A stretch of DNA of 64,000 nt. Origin: Lichenostomus cassidix. Taxonomy: Eukaryota > Chordata > Aves > Passeriformes > Meliphagidae. Shown in pieces: positions 39,101 to 54,100 of this stretch; the first letter of the stretch is position 1; every line of letters starts with the position of its first letter. The stretch spans positions 8,598,263 to 8,662,262 of the forward strand of contig CM039196.1 in NCBI GenBank assembly GCA_008360975.2, written 5' to 3'. A program made the position numbers and the translations under genes. The notes beneath the pieces were generated by a model that searched no databases, had not been told where the DNA came from, and was given only the letters and a program-made list of their open reading frames with translations.

Positions 39101-42100
39101 TATCACTAAGGGAATAATTTGGAAGAAATGTTATTTGATCCCCATCTTTTTTTTCCCTTCTAAGTATTGCTTCCTTGGGACATCAAAGAGGGGTTTTTTA
39201 TGCATTAATTATGTTTAAATCCATTGTCAACTAGTTTTGTGAATCAGTTTTGTAAGTGTGAATTAACTTGTTCTTTCCCTTCCTTTTTTTTTTTTTCTTT
39301 TTCTGCGCTTAAGGATTCCTTTCTAATAAAGTTACTTAGGAAAAATGAGAGTTCCTGTACAGCTACTGGCATTTTTTTTGCTTATGATATGCAGTGTTAT
39401 GTTTTGGCTGTGCAGCTTGCATTCCTTCCTGACCTCTCAACTTCAGTAACTATTTTGCACAGAGCAAGTAGAATTCATTCCCTTTGCAGAATATGAGAAT
39501 GCTTCTTGACTCAATGTTTCTGCACAAATGGAAGAGTTATCTTTGCTGATTTACTCTTCCATCTTTTTAAAGGAAAGGGATTTTAGCACTCCAGACCAAT
39601 CTCACAAATTTATGCTAGCTGAGTTCTATTTTTCTGATTTGTTTTATCTGTTATTGAAGTAATTGGTAAGATATTTTTAAATATTTTTGCTTTAATTGGA
39701 GATTTTCAGTTGAATTTGCTCTTTATTTGGTAGTACATGCAGTAATCACCCTGGCAGTGCCTACATTAAATTTAAACGTTCTCTTCAAGCTTTGGAGACC
39801 CTTTCTGCAGTCAGAACTCTTGTATTTTTTGGTTGATTGTTTTACTCTGTACTGTCTCTATAGGGTGACATGGAACAGGCACTTGAAAACTATGATATCT
39901 GCACTGAAATGCTACAGAACTCCACTACCACACAGGCTAAAGCTGGCAATGAGTGTAGCATTGTAATACGGTTGCCTAATCTACATGTTGACTCTGTGGT
40001 CTCTTTAGAAGAGGTAAGAATTAACTTGCAGGTGTATGTTTCCTGTTCCATCCCTCACACTCCATCTCTCCCAGTTTCAAGTGTCATCTATGAATTAATT
40101 CTTTTGTGATGGAAGTTTACTATATCTCAGAGTGGGAGTTTTGTAGTTTGAAGATTATGACAAGACTACCCTCTCTTTTTCAAAAATTACAGGTTTTGGA
40201 TCTATTGGTCCTGTACATCTTTAGATTGCTTTTATGCAAAATAAAAATATTACAGCTGCTGCATGTGCAGCAGTAGATTATTGAATCTGTGTTTTCTTTC
40301 CTTAAACATTAAGAGCTAAACTGGTGGGAGAAGTGTCAGTAGTCAAATAGATGTGAAAACAAAAGTTAGATTATCTCATCTGTGATGTTTGCAGATTGAA
40401 AAGAACCTAAAATCTCTGGAGAGATGCCAGTCCTTGGAAGAGATCCAGCGACTGTATGAGGCAGGAGATTATAATGCAGTGGTGCATCTGCTCCGTCCAA
40501 CCTTGTGCTTTAATGGCTATGGCAGAGCAAAACATCTGGAGTTTGTAACATCCATACCAGAGAGACCAGCACAGCTGCTTCTCCTGCAGGTTTGGTTTGT
40601 TCTTGAAAATTCTGTCTTTGTAAGGGATTAAGACTTATTCCTGAAAACAGGAGGAAAGGATTTCTAGAGTGGGTGTTAATGAGTCTTATTTACACAGCAA
40701 AACATGGAACCAAATCTGGAAGTGCTCTGAAGAGCACAGCTTTATCGACATCATTAGCAATGTGCCAGTTTTTGCTGACTGAGAATGTGGCTAAAGATAT
40801 AAGGTATTGAGGCATCCATAAAATGAACAGAAACTTGAATCATTTGCTGAGTTATTTTATGGATGAATTCATACTGCTGTTGACTATATGGTGACTTAGA
40901 ACCATTCTGAAACTTGGTTATCTAATATATTCATGATTTTTATGCTATAAAGTCACTCTCCTGCGTGAATGAGAAGCTGTTGATACATGCAGTTTGTTAT
41001 TATCTACATTATCTACATTGCTGTGGAGTTAGTCCATTTGACACTGTAAAAACAAGTGTATAAATGAGCTTAGCTGTGGGAACAATTTGAACATACTATG
41101 TAATTTGGGGGGAAAAAAGTTTGCACAAAAAGAGATTGATGGTCTTTTAACTGGACTGAACCAAGTCCTACAGCTTCCATGCGATCTCATGAGCCAGCCT
41201 CTTCAGAGCAGAAAGAAGCAGGAGAATGTTGCTGTTACACTGGTCTTAGAGTTGCTATTTTGTTGTTTATGAAGTGATAAAATGGTAGCAGAAGATCATA
41301 GAGATCTAAACCCTGTTTCTGTAAGGGTTCTATTCAGCTGTAGATCATTAGAATTACAGACCTACAGCTATCCCTTTCCTGTTTTCTTTCCTCGCATCTC
41401 TCATTAAAGCAGAAAGATGTGATGATTTTTTTGTATTTAGATCCTACTTGTGTACTTGTCATCCAGGATCCATGCACCTCCTATTGTCCTTTTAATGTTG
41501 TATTTAAGGGTGTTCTGTTATGTTTCATTGAAGTAATCACATTAACTGAATATAGTGTTTTGCTTTGCCCTGCTGTGCCTTCATGTTTAAAATAAACTCT
41601 TCATTGTTATAATAGATCTTTTTCATATTTACATTCCCTAGGACTCCCTGCTCAAACTGAAAGATTACAAGCAATGCTTTGAATGCTCAGATGTTGCCTT
41701 GAATGAAGCAATTCAGCAGATGATTAATATGACAGCAGCCTCTGCTAAAGAGGAGTGGGTTGCTACGGTAACACAGCTGCTCACAGGAATAGATACTTCA
41801 TTATCATCAGTTAACAGCATCTTGAAAGACTCTTCTGTAACACCAAGCCTCGTTCGCTTAACAAACAACCTGATCCAGGTAACCTGTGCACTGGCACCAG
41901 GAAAGATGTGTTGTGTGCTGCAGACCTTCAGGCATGATACAGTTGCTCTCTGAATTCCCACCCACTCACAGTGAAGGCTTTGGTTACATTTCTGTTACAT
42001 TTTTGGTGAGATGAGCATTACTGTATTATGTGAGCATTGTCGTAGTCTTCAGTATAATAGAGGTTCACTGAACACACCTATTTGCCTACTATGAATTGTT

Positions 42101-45100
42101 TGTATGTCGTATTAATAGAGAAACCTCTCGATTGAAAATGAGGGTGCAAGAGGAATGTCAGAGTAGGGGAAATAATCTACCCTTCCCCTACTGATTGACC
42201 GATTTCTAGCATTTTTATAGCGATTTGTGAGAAGTTGAGTCTCAACTTTTGATCATTTCCTTAGGGTAAAGTGTGTTGCCAACTTTGGGTTGTTTGGAAA
42301 GGATTCACACCTTTATTTTGTATCACTTTGTCTGTATAATGTCTATTTCTTTATTAGATCATAGACTGCAGCATGGCTGTCCAGGAAGAACCAAAAGAGC
42401 CATATGTCTCCTCAGTGCTTCCATGGATTATCCTGCACAGGATCATCCAGCATGAGGAAGATGCTTTTCGATCCCTTTGCTGCCAGCAGCAGCAGAACCA
42501 GGGAGAAGAAGGTGGACTATTTCTTCACTTTTATGTATTTGACCTGAGCTCTGTAACATCTAGCTCAGGAATATAAACAATAAAGTACTTGTTCATTGTC
42601 TTACCTTGCTGGCTGAAGGGAGTAGAAGGCTGTGCAAGCAGCACTTTCTTCCCACAGAAGAAAGGTTATTGCCAGTTCAGGCATTGACTCAGATTTAACT
42701 GTTCTGTGCTACTTTAATATTTACCAATTTCTTTCTTTCAGTGAGTCCTGATACCCCTATGTTGCCTTCTTCACTTATGCTGCTGAACACAGCTCATGAG
42801 TATTTGGGAAGAAGATCCTGGTGTTGCAATTCAGATGGTGCTCTGCTCAAGTTCTATGTAAGTAGAATTGTGGAATAATTGAGATTGATTCAGATCAATA
42901 TCTGAAAGTCATCTGGCCCAGCGACATCTCCAAGCAGCAAACACCTTCTAAGTTATATTAGACTGTTCTTTGCATTGTCTTCATGTTATAAATATACACT
43001 TTTCAATCCACTTTCCATCTACCTTACTGAGAAGAATAATTGTTTTCTTCTGGTTTTCCTCCTGTTTTGCATCATGTGCTAGTATTTTATTTTGTTTGTG
43101 GGATTTGAAAGGGAAGTAGGAATAACCAAGCAGTGTGATAGTACTGTACATCATTCAGAAGATAAAAATCCCTCTAGTGCTACATCTTTAAAATTGCTGC
43201 TAAAATAACACAGTGGGATTCCATATTCATCTTGTCTCAGTGATTCTAAATAAGTTGCTCACTTTACAGAACTGAATTTGTGAAGTGTTAGGTGAAGTTT
43301 GCACATTTTCTGTGTACATAAATACTATTTATCATGTAAAAAGAGCATATTTAAACTGTCAGACAAGAAGATACAATTTTGAATAACTTGGTTATTTGTT
43401 TCTTCCAAATTATGAGAGTAAAGATTTGCAGGCCATCGTCTGCCCTCAGTTACACATCTGGAATGCTGCTGATTGCTCCCACATCTGTGGTGTTACCCAG
43501 ATTTGATCTGAAGATAATGAAGCTGTAATCTTTCTGCTGTTGATAAATTTGTCTTGTTTGGTTATACCTGCCTTGATTTTATACCACAGTCTGAAAAAAA
43601 CAGTAGTTCTATTGTTTTCATGTTAGTAACTAAAATTATTTAAAATATACACATAGAGTTCATCAGTTGAACAATGATGAGGGTGAAGAATTACTTCAGC
43701 CGTTCACTTCCCTGTGTTTGAAGGCTGTTCTTTGCTCTGTTGTTTGGATGGCTGTGTTACATCTAACATGCTCCAGAAATGGTGTCTGGGCACTAATTCT
43801 GTAGTTTTATTATATTAAAGGACTTACCCATTCATTGTTGACCATTTTTAAGATTATTCCTTGAGGTCTCATTGTTCCACCAGAAAAGAAATTTCCCATG
43901 GTTGAAGCAGAATATTTCTGTGTGTTTGCTCATTTTATCTTAGCTTAGAAAGCCAAGTACAGTCATTGTTTCCCTGAGCAGAGCACTGACAGCCTGGGAT
44001 AGCCTGGCTGCTGGCAAATCCCAGATAATTCAGTGCCGTGGCATCCATTGGGCTGTGCTCTGCAGGGACATTTCAGTGGCACTTTACAGATTCAGCTTGA
44101 CTTCAGTGAGGTTTATTACCTTCAGCCAAGAGAAAATCATGATTAGTTCTGCATAGAGCTACTCAGGAATCTCTTAATTTCCTGTCTCAGCACTCCCTGG
44201 AGCTTATTAGCCACAGCTCAGTGCCAGACCCCATCTACCTCTGCATTTGAGCAGCAGCGTGTCCAGGACAGTAATTTAGACAGCTGGGAAGGATGGCAGA
44301 GAGAGCCTGAGGGGTTCTGCAGGAGTCAGCTCACCCTGGCAGGGCTGGAGTGAATGAACAGTGTTTGAATTGAGGCTGATTCAGGGTAGAACTATCAGAT
44401 TATCTCTGTGTCCTACTCTCCTCAGCCTCCCTGGTATTAGGAGCATAATGCTGATACACCTAAGTTGCCCCTGCAGGGATCCAGAGGGCCTATTAGCTCA
44501 GGCCCCATGCTTCATGAAAATGGATAGGCTGTTCCAGGCTCCAGGCTTGCCCATGGATGTCATGCTCCTACGTGATGAGTCTAAATTGTGTCTGTACAAT
44601 GTGCCTGTATCCTCAGCCTGGGGAGTCACAGGGTATGGTCTGTGAACCTGGGTAAAGTACAGATAACTGAGAGCTGGGAATGTATTTACACTGAGATCTT
44701 TGAAAATGTCATCAGATACTTTAAACAAAATGTTCCATTTTCACTGACAGAATTGCCCCCTTCTTAAACTAAAACATATAGAGTACTATATTAAACATAA
44801 GAATTCAGTTTACAGAGACAAGAGGGTGTTGGAAGGATAAGGAAAGACAAAGATAAAATTGGATGAACTATTTGAAGAGAAAAGCAGCTTCAAGAATGTA
44901 AAAAATGTTTCATAGATTATTATTAAATGAAATGTATTTTGTAGATTATTATTAAATGATCACCTTCTGTAGGTGAACTGTCTGCTCGAAGACCTTATAT
45001 TGCTTGTGGATGAATGGGCTATGCAAGAGAAGATGTTAATATGTAGTTAAGTCCTTTAGCAGTAGTCTGAATTATTAGGAACAATTCTGGATTTCTGCCA

Positions 45101-48100
45101 AGAACTTAAAAGCTGAATATGAACACAGGAGATTGTTTTGAACACTGTTCATGTGAGAATTCTGTTACTGCCGTTAGATGTGCTTTTGTTTGCAGCAGTA
45201 GGAATATCATGCTTTTGTTATAGTATCCTCTGATGCTTATGTTTTTCTTTAGATTATTTAGCTACACTTTCATAAATTTCAAATGTTCTTCATAAATGCA
45301 TACAAAGAAAGTAGTGGCAATAAGGTGTCTGCTGGGACTTAGTATGATTAAGTCTGCTGTGATTCAAAATGTCACTGAAATGCTTTCTAAGAATTGTCTT
45401 TGCTTTTTTTTTTTCAGGGGTTTGGCTCTTAATAAATGGTACATTGATCTTAGCACATATATTTTACTCAGAAGAGAATCAGCATCTTATTTTTAATCCC
45501 AGTACTTAGAAATGGGCTTCTTACAAGTAGAATGACAGACTTTTGCCTTGTGATGCAATGTTTGTATTGACAGGAATGCCCATCATGATGAGAACCTTCT
45601 TGTAGGATTATACATAAATAATTGAGTTTGCAATCCTAGATGCTGAAAAATGATAAATGGTCACAAATAAACATTTGTTTTTTTTAATTGAAATTTCATA
45701 GTGGAACACATTGAAATAGAATCTTAAACCTCAGTGGTTGCGTGGGAGTTTTTTTGGTTTTGAAATAAATATCCAGAATCCCCCTACACAGATTATTCTT
45801 GGGAAACATATTTTTATTGACCTTGAAATGTCTTCCTGGAATGTGTTCCTTTTTGGTTTGTTTTTTATGGAAGCTTAGTGAGAATTTTCAAAGAGTTACC
45901 TTTCTTCTTTTGGCATTCAGTTGCAGTTTTTATAATGAATGTCTTAAAGTATCAGCATCTTCCAAAATATGCCACTGATGGGTACTTTCTCTTGTAGTGT
46001 TGAAGGTAAAGATAGCAACTTGCCACAGTGTTTAGTCATTTGGGATCAATCCAGCCACTTTCCTTGGTGTGTAGCCATCTGTGTAATACTGTTCATACTG
46101 TGCAGTTCTATAGTCCTTTTAGCCAGATTTTCATTAACTGTCTCTTCTTTTTCTGCAAAGTCCTCTCCATCATGCTTTTTCCATGCAGAGAAAATTGGTG
46201 TTTGTGAATTAGGGCAGAAATTCTCCTGTACCTTTTCCTTATTCACAGGGTTGAACTGCAGTGTTTATCTTCACAGAAGCAACTTGGTATGTAGGGGAGA
46301 ACTTTTATCGAGTCTCAGTCTGAAACATGATATTTAATCTCATTGATTAAAGATAAGAGTTCATGAATTAGCATAGGAAGCAAAATACAAGCACTTCAAT
46401 GCAGCTGCAGTGCCATTGGAATGACTTGTGTGAGACTAGTTTACAGAAATACAGGTGTAATACTTGGTTGTTATTAGGGAAAAATACATGTTGTCCCTTA
46501 AAGTTGTTTTCATCATCTACCTTCAGACAGCTGGGTAGCTTACTGTGATCTTCAGATGACCTTTTCCTTGATGTTTGGCTTGTAGGTTCAGGTACTACAA
46601 AAAGAACTTGCAGCATCCACTTCTGAAGATACTCATCCATACAAAGAGGAGCTGGAAACAGCCTTAGAACAGTGTTTTTATTGTTTATATGGTTTCCCTA
46701 GCAAAAAAAGCAAAGCAAGGTACCTAGAAGAACATTCAGTACAGCAGGTAAGTTATGTATTATTCAACGTCAGTGGAATATCCTGAAGCGATGAAAGATG
46801 CACACTTGGTTTGTTCTAATGCACTTTGATATATTTTGTAGAAAGATTACTTTTATTTCCTAGTAAATTTTATGTATTTTATGTGCTATAGAGAATAAAA
46901 TAAGAGTTTTCATATTTTTTTAATTTTAAATATAACAAGTCAGCTACTTAAAATTAAATGCTAGTGTAGTCTTATCCACTGTAGTGTTATCCACAGTAAT
47001 CTGCCATCTTGAAAATACTAAGAAATTATTAAGCTATCATTTTCCTGTTTTCAGCTGAGAAGAAGTTCAAGGTTGAGGAAAATTTATAGAGGAAAAGTCA
47101 GCTTGAGAGAAGAGAACTTTAGCAGCCAGCCTTGCAGTTTATGAAAGTGAAAAATGTCACTGTTAAAAATTTGCAACTTATTTTGACATCTCTAATGGTA
47201 AATACCTGGTAGCTGTTTACGAGAAATGGGAAAGTCAGTTGAATTTGGAAGAAGAGGAACTACAGAGTACGTCTGAAAGATGGTTGTAATATTAAGGGAG
47301 GGAGAGAAAAACACAGGTCAGCAATGCAATGCCCTGCCTTGAAACATCACTGATTTTGTTTAAAACTCTCAGATTATTTTCCCACTTTGCAAGTGATCAT
47401 AGAATTATCAATCAAAACTGTTTTCATACAAGCAAAATGATTGTCTGGCTCTGTTGCACAAACCATTTTAAATACACAAATACTGTTACTTTACTGTTCA
47501 CTGAATATTTGGGAATATTTTATGTTAAATGTACCTCTTAGTGAAGATAATGAGAAAAAGGGTATAAATAAGAAAAAGGGAGGTATAAAGAGATTACCCT
47601 GTTTTTCAATGTAGAGCAAAATTTACTGTAAGGGTAAGGTGAACGATAAAAGGAAAAAACTTAGTCTAGCAGAAGAGAACTGTAAATTGTTTTGGGTATT
47701 TTTACTGCTTTCAAGAAAGAAAAGTGAAGGGAAAATGAAGAATAAATTGTGGAAGTAACTTTTTATAGAGAGTTTGAAGATTTTTGAGTCTCAGAATTTT
47801 GTCTAATTCCCATTTACTCTTCTTGTTTGACTGAAATGGAAGGTGCAGAGTTCTTCTCCATATCTTACCCATGATCTCAGTGTCATTCAGGATGTTTACA
47901 TTTGATTCTTGCTTATAAACAACTTTTCTAAGCAACTCTTCTAAGCAAGTAGAATGACTTTATTTTTACTTTATTTCTTTTGACTTCAGTGATACACACT
48001 AAGAGCTATACCTTAGTTTGTTAAATCAGTGAGCAGTATATTGTATTTGTGAGCAGCATAAATTAATATCACCTTTAGCTCTGTTCTTGGGAGGTTTAAT

Positions 48101-51100
48101 TTTGTTCCTTCTGGAGTAACGTGTATGTTCTTATGAACTAGAAAGGCTATAGAAAACCATCGTTAGTAGACTTGAATTTTGGAATTTGAAATACCTTTTT
48201 TCCCCTCCTCTCATCTACCTCCTTTCTCAGGTTGACCTGACATGGGAAGATGCTTTGTTCATGTTTGAGTATTTTAAGCCTAAAACTCTTCCAGAATTTG
48301 ATAGTTACAAAACCAGTACAGTGTCTGCTGATTTGGCCAACCTTCTAAAGAAAACTGCTACAATTGTTCCTCGAACAGACAAGCCTATGCTAAGCCTGGA
48401 GACTGTATCTGCCTATATTGAAGGAACATCCAGCAAGGTAGAATGAATTGGTTTTAAAGAATTAAACTGAAGGGAGTAAAAATTGTTGCTGCTATTTTTA
48501 TGTTGACTTTGAGATTATAAATGGAATGATTTATTCCGTGATGGTGCATTTCCTGGGATAATTGCATTTAAGTAAAACAAGGATGATACCACCAAAGTTT
48601 AGTCTTTGAATGGTAAAATACAGTCAGCATGAGATGTTCATTAGTGTTTGTAAGTGCTCTGTATATCTGTGAAATGCTTTCAGTGTCTTCATATTCAAAG
48701 CCTTCATATTCTGTGATGAAAAGCTGCTTCCACTACAAGGAAGAAGCAAGTGTGCAGCTCATTTAATATGAATCTTTTACGTGATATGAACCTTTACCTT
48801 CGCCTTTTTTATTTTCAGGCACCATCTCTCCCAGAGGGTGCAGACTATTCTCCACCAGTCGTGACTGAGTTGTATTATCTTCTGGCAGACTATCATTTCA
48901 AGAACAAAGAGCAGTCTAAGGCCATTAAGTTTTACATGCATGACATTTGTATTTGTCCAAACAGGTCAGTATTGTTGAATCCTGCTGCACGTCCTTCATT
49001 CTTCTCACTTCTTTAAGTACTGCAAAGCAGACTTTGCAGTCTGGTTTGCACCTGGTTTCAGGTGTGAAAAAAAACCCCCAAAAACCTAAACTCTCACCTT
49101 CAATCCATTATCATTGGTCCATTGTTATAATTAAGGGCATCTCTAAAGCAACACAACAAAAAAACCAAAAACCAAAATGTAGGGTTAAATATTTGATTGC
49201 TTTGAAATTAAAACCAAAATATGAAAGTGGGGGGGAAGCTAAATTCAAAGAAAAGAATAACTGTGAAGAATTGACTGTTTAACATTTTGTTCTTTGCCTT
49301 GGCATCTTCATGCATGATAAGGAGTGAAAAATGTTACCATTTAATAGTGTATCTATAGCACAAATAACATCCTTTAGTGGATTAACTGTCTAGGCTGACC
49401 TCTTTCTGAAAGTGTTGATTTTGCTGCTAGAGAACAACACAGAGAATACAAGTAAAGTATTTGAGTGATATTTAAACAAAGCCACCTTGTTTCTTGATCA
49501 TTTACAACTTACTGAAATACCATCAAGATTAAGCTCTCTCATCTTAAAATTAAAGCATATTCTGAATATCAGTCTTCTAAATTAAATTAAATAACCTTTC
49601 TATTTACTGATTAAATATAGAGTTTGCATATTAGGTGTTAGTTATCATTTTAATTCTCCTTGAAGTTGATAGATCAGGGTCAGTGACAAAAACGCTAATT
49701 TGATAGATTTGAGACCAGAAAATTGTTTCTAAATCCAGTCACGTAAGAGAGACAAAAGGGAAGGTGAAGGCACAGAGCAATTTTAGATGGGAAATCTTCA
49801 GAGGAAATAGCTGTAGTTTAATGTTATTGCATCTTCTAGTCTGGGATTTGGGACTAGTATATGGCTACAACTTTTGTTTGAAGCCTGATTAAGAAATTAC
49901 CAATACAATCCCCTACCCATTTTTTCTGTAGTTTTGGTATTCTAAAACCTAAACTCATAAATAAATTAATGGAATGCATTTTTATTTTAATGTGTGACAT
50001 TTTGTTGCTCAGAAGATGCCTTATGTGATAGCATAGTATTTTTACCCCAGTCAAATTAGATGGGATTTGTCTGTACTACAGTTCCTGTTCCATTCCCCTT
50101 AGGAATCTGACTATTGAGGTCACTTGACCTAGAAATGGGTTTTCAGTTAGAATCAGAAGACATTGCAAGCAAAAATATGAGAACATTATGGTTATTCCTT
50201 TAGTGTTAAAATCATGGTACAATTGAAAAACCCCAGAGCAGCTGAACCCTGGTGTTAATGTGAGATTGCAGCCTATGGAAAGCACCGTTCAGACTGTGTT
50301 GCCAATAAATACAGGGCTGGACCCTGAAGAATCCCTCAGTCAGAAATTACCATTTTAGGTCATTAGAATTTTCCTACTTGAATGCATTTCTGGTTTTATT
50401 ATTTTTATGTTGGAAAATGATTATGATTATTCACAGTGGAGTCCAGCAATGCAAGGAGTCATAATGTCTGTCTGCTGGCCTACAGAAATAAAGGGTGGCA
50501 ACGTTTGGATTGGACAGTGGGGTTACTGAGGAAAAGAAAATGGGAGTGCTGCTGTTAGAAATACAGATATTCTGGCTTTGCACGGCAAATAAATCTTGAT
50601 TTTTCATCTCTTTTCCATGTGTGGCAATTCCTGGGGACTCTGCTTTATCAGGAAACCCCTTTAACAAAATCAATATGATTCAGGCTATACAGCTTGTGTT
50701 CTACTTTAAGGGGAGGAGGAAGTGCAGAAATCTGTTTTGAGAGAGTGTGTGATGAAAGGAGGCAAAAGTTGTAGATATAACGAGATGAATCCTGTCTATA
50801 CCTTCAGTGTAATGTTCGGGAGTTTGTTTATGTGTTGTGTTCCTGCCTGCGTAGGTTTGACTCCTGGGCTGGCATGGCTCTGGCTCGAGCGAGTCGCATT
50901 CAGGACAAGTTGAACTCCAATGAACTGAAGAGTGATGGCCCAATCTGGAAGCATTCTACCCCTGTCCTGAACTGCTTCAAACGAGCCCTGGAGATTGACA
51001 GCTCCAACCTGTCCTTGTGGATCGAATATGGCACCATTTCCTATGCCCTACATTCCTTTGCATCCCGACAGCTTAAGCAGTGGAAATCGGAACTTCCCCC

Positions 51101-54100
51101 TGAAGTTGTGCAGCAGGTGGGATCTAACAGAGAGAACTGTGAAGTTTTAAATACTTAAAATTATCTTTTCTAACATAGTAAAAATTTTTATTAAGTATTT
51201 GCATGCTATATTCCACATATGAGGCTGTATGGCTGGTTACTTAGTAATACTGGAAATTCCAATATGCATGTAAACTGGTGGTATCAAGCAGCATTTGAAG
51301 GTGGGTTTTTTCCTTTCTTTTTCCTGTGTAAAATCAGTTTGAACCTAATGTTTGAATTATCTTTTGAAGGTGACACGAAATTATTGTAACCTCCTGGAAA
51401 GGGGAATTATATTTACCTTTCCTTTCTGTAAATGTCATACAGTGTTTCTAGGAAAAGGTGAAATGCACACACATTTAAATAGTAAAGAGATCAGGAACTA
51501 CTCTGGTATCTGTGTTCACATGTCATCTCCTGTATCTAAATACATCCTTCCCTGATTCTATGTTTTTAGGCCATTTATTTAAACAAAAGATCAAAGTGAG
51601 AAGGGTGGTAGAATATCCATTGAAAACATTTTTATGAATTCATTAGGTCTTTCTGCATAAGGAAGGTAAAAAAAATTAGATTAGTAAGAAGTTTATTGTT
51701 AAACCAAAATGAGCAATTCTAAATACACCCTGACAGTGATAAGAGTTGTTTGGGAAAATGTTTGGTCTGTCTTTTTGGACCAGTGAACTCCATTTCTGAT
51801 TCAGCTATTCTGACTTCCAATAGTCTGCAGCTGGAAGCAGAAAAAAAGGAAGTGCTGCTCCTCTGCTGTAATATGTAAAACTTTCAGTGCTTTAGCTACA
51901 GAGGTCAGTGCTGGGAGCACCATTTACTTCCAAGAGAATATTTACAGAGAGGTGGTGAGTCTTGCCTCTGAGCTGCCTCCAGCACTGCATTAACACTGCA
52001 CTTCCCACAGGCGCTTTCTCATCTAAGAAAAAAGATGATGTCAACCTGCATGTTAAAAGAGAACAAATTGTTTATTAAATAGTATGTTTGAAATGACAGT
52101 TAATGATAGAGTTTTGTTTTGGAGGGTTATTGCATCCAACAGCTCCAAAATTAACTCCTCAGAAAATGAAGTTACTACATTTTATGCCTTTGAGCTTTCA
52201 GAAGTTTGGTCTTATGGTCTTGCGGCCTCTTGACTATGAGGGATTTGTTGAAGACTTCCAGGTATAATGCTGGAGTTACTTAAATTATCAGATAAAAGGA
52301 GCAATACAGAGCAGTCATCTGAAGTAGAGGATTAAATGAGAATGTTTATTTAGGACTACTTAAATCTTCATTTTTTTTCAACTGAATATATTAAAAATGC
52401 ATAATTTAGTAAGAAAAGCTCTTTTATAATGAAAGATAAATTGAAACAATTTCATCTCACTTCCAGAGATACCTCTCTTCAGGAATGTGTTTCTCATACA
52501 TAAAAACTTCATTATTCTCTTCTTGCAAAATGTTTAAGAAAGAAAAGGTTATGTTTTAATTCTTGGTTATAGCCACACAGCTTAAATTTATAAACTTCAT
52601 TTTCAAAGAGAGAAAATTACATTAATGCATCTTTTGACCTAGTTTTTTTACATGAATTTATTGGCATTTAACTTTAATTTATGCTGCTGGTTTTAATTTT
52701 TTTTGGCAGGGTGGGGTGGGGAGAGTATTCAGCTCAAAATTAGATACATTGCAAGCAAGATGAAATACATTTCTTCACAAATGAGAGTGGTCCATAGTGG
52801 CTCTAGCAGATTTCAGTTGCAGAACAAAGCAAATAATTTTTTTCTTTGAAGAGTTAAGATAATTACAGCTGCAAAAAAGTGGTAGAATTTCTGCAGACAT
52901 GAATATTGGGTTGTTACCTTTCAGATTTATATTTATATGCATATTCTTACACTTCTGTCTTACTGTTTTGTTCTGGTTGTTTGTGTCAGCAATTACTGGA
53001 GTGAACAAAAACCCATCCCTAAACACACTTTTTGAGTTGTTGGGGTATGTTTGATCACTTGAGATGTATTTAATCACTTCTATGTCTTTCAGGTTGAAAA
53101 TATTTAAAAGTAGTACCTTGTTTGAGTGTTTTTATATAGGCAGTAGTGTATTTTTAGTTTTCCACATGAGCAGTGGTGAATTGGTGTGTTCTGTGTTGTC
53201 CCCTTGGGCTGGGTGGTAGATGGAGGAGCGCAGGGACAGCATGCTGGAGACAGCCAAGGTGTGCTTCACGTCGGCGTCACGCTGTGAGGGCGACGGGGAC
53301 GAGGAGGAGTGGCTGATCCACTACATGCTGGGCAAGATTGCTGAGAAGCAGAAGCAGCCTCCTGTTGTGTACCTGCTGCACTACAAACAGGCAGGGCATT
53401 ACTTGCACGAGGAGGCTGCTCGGTACCCGAAGAAGATTCACTACCATAATCCACCAGAACTTGCCATGGAAGCGTTGGAGGTAAAAGAAAGTTAAATTTG
53501 TAGGCTTGAAACCTTGTTCTCTACAGATCGTTAGGCACATGTAGAGGGTGCTCTGCATCGGGGAACGTTTGCAAGACAGACTTGGAGAGTAAAATGGAGC
53601 CTGCTATTCAGACTGATTTTGTTTTAAAGGCAGTTTGGACAGGTGGGTAGCAATTCCACTTCTGAATTTTGCTGCACACAGTTCATTAGTTTTTGTAAAA
53701 ACCAGACATCGATAGGATTCACAGGCATGTCGTACCTATGGAAGCACAAGTTCATATGTGAGGTGGAACTTCTGCTTTCACTGTGTTGTCTGGGAAAAGC
53801 AGTGGATCTAGATTATACCCAGTGGTGACTTCCTGGCAAGGAGACCAGCTCAGCTTTCTTTGTTGTATTCCATAGGTTGTAGTTATAAAATTTGTAGTGT
53901 TTGGATCTTGTAATTTAGAAAAAATTTCCAAGGCAGGGAAAGTTCTATTCAGCTAAGTTTAGGTAACAAGTAGCTGCCTTAACTAAATCCTGCAGATTCT
54001 ATAGAAAAGAGACTATTTGTAATAGATTGCAGAGCTACAAATGCTTTACTGACCAAATGGACTTGGGTGTTTTTTAGGTATATTTTCGACTTCATGCTTC

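Noticed and set aside
42858..42960. Stretch resembling the reverse complement of a CR1 3' end
   Set aside because: Only short words match (for example 'gtcatctggcccag'); too weak to call without alignment.
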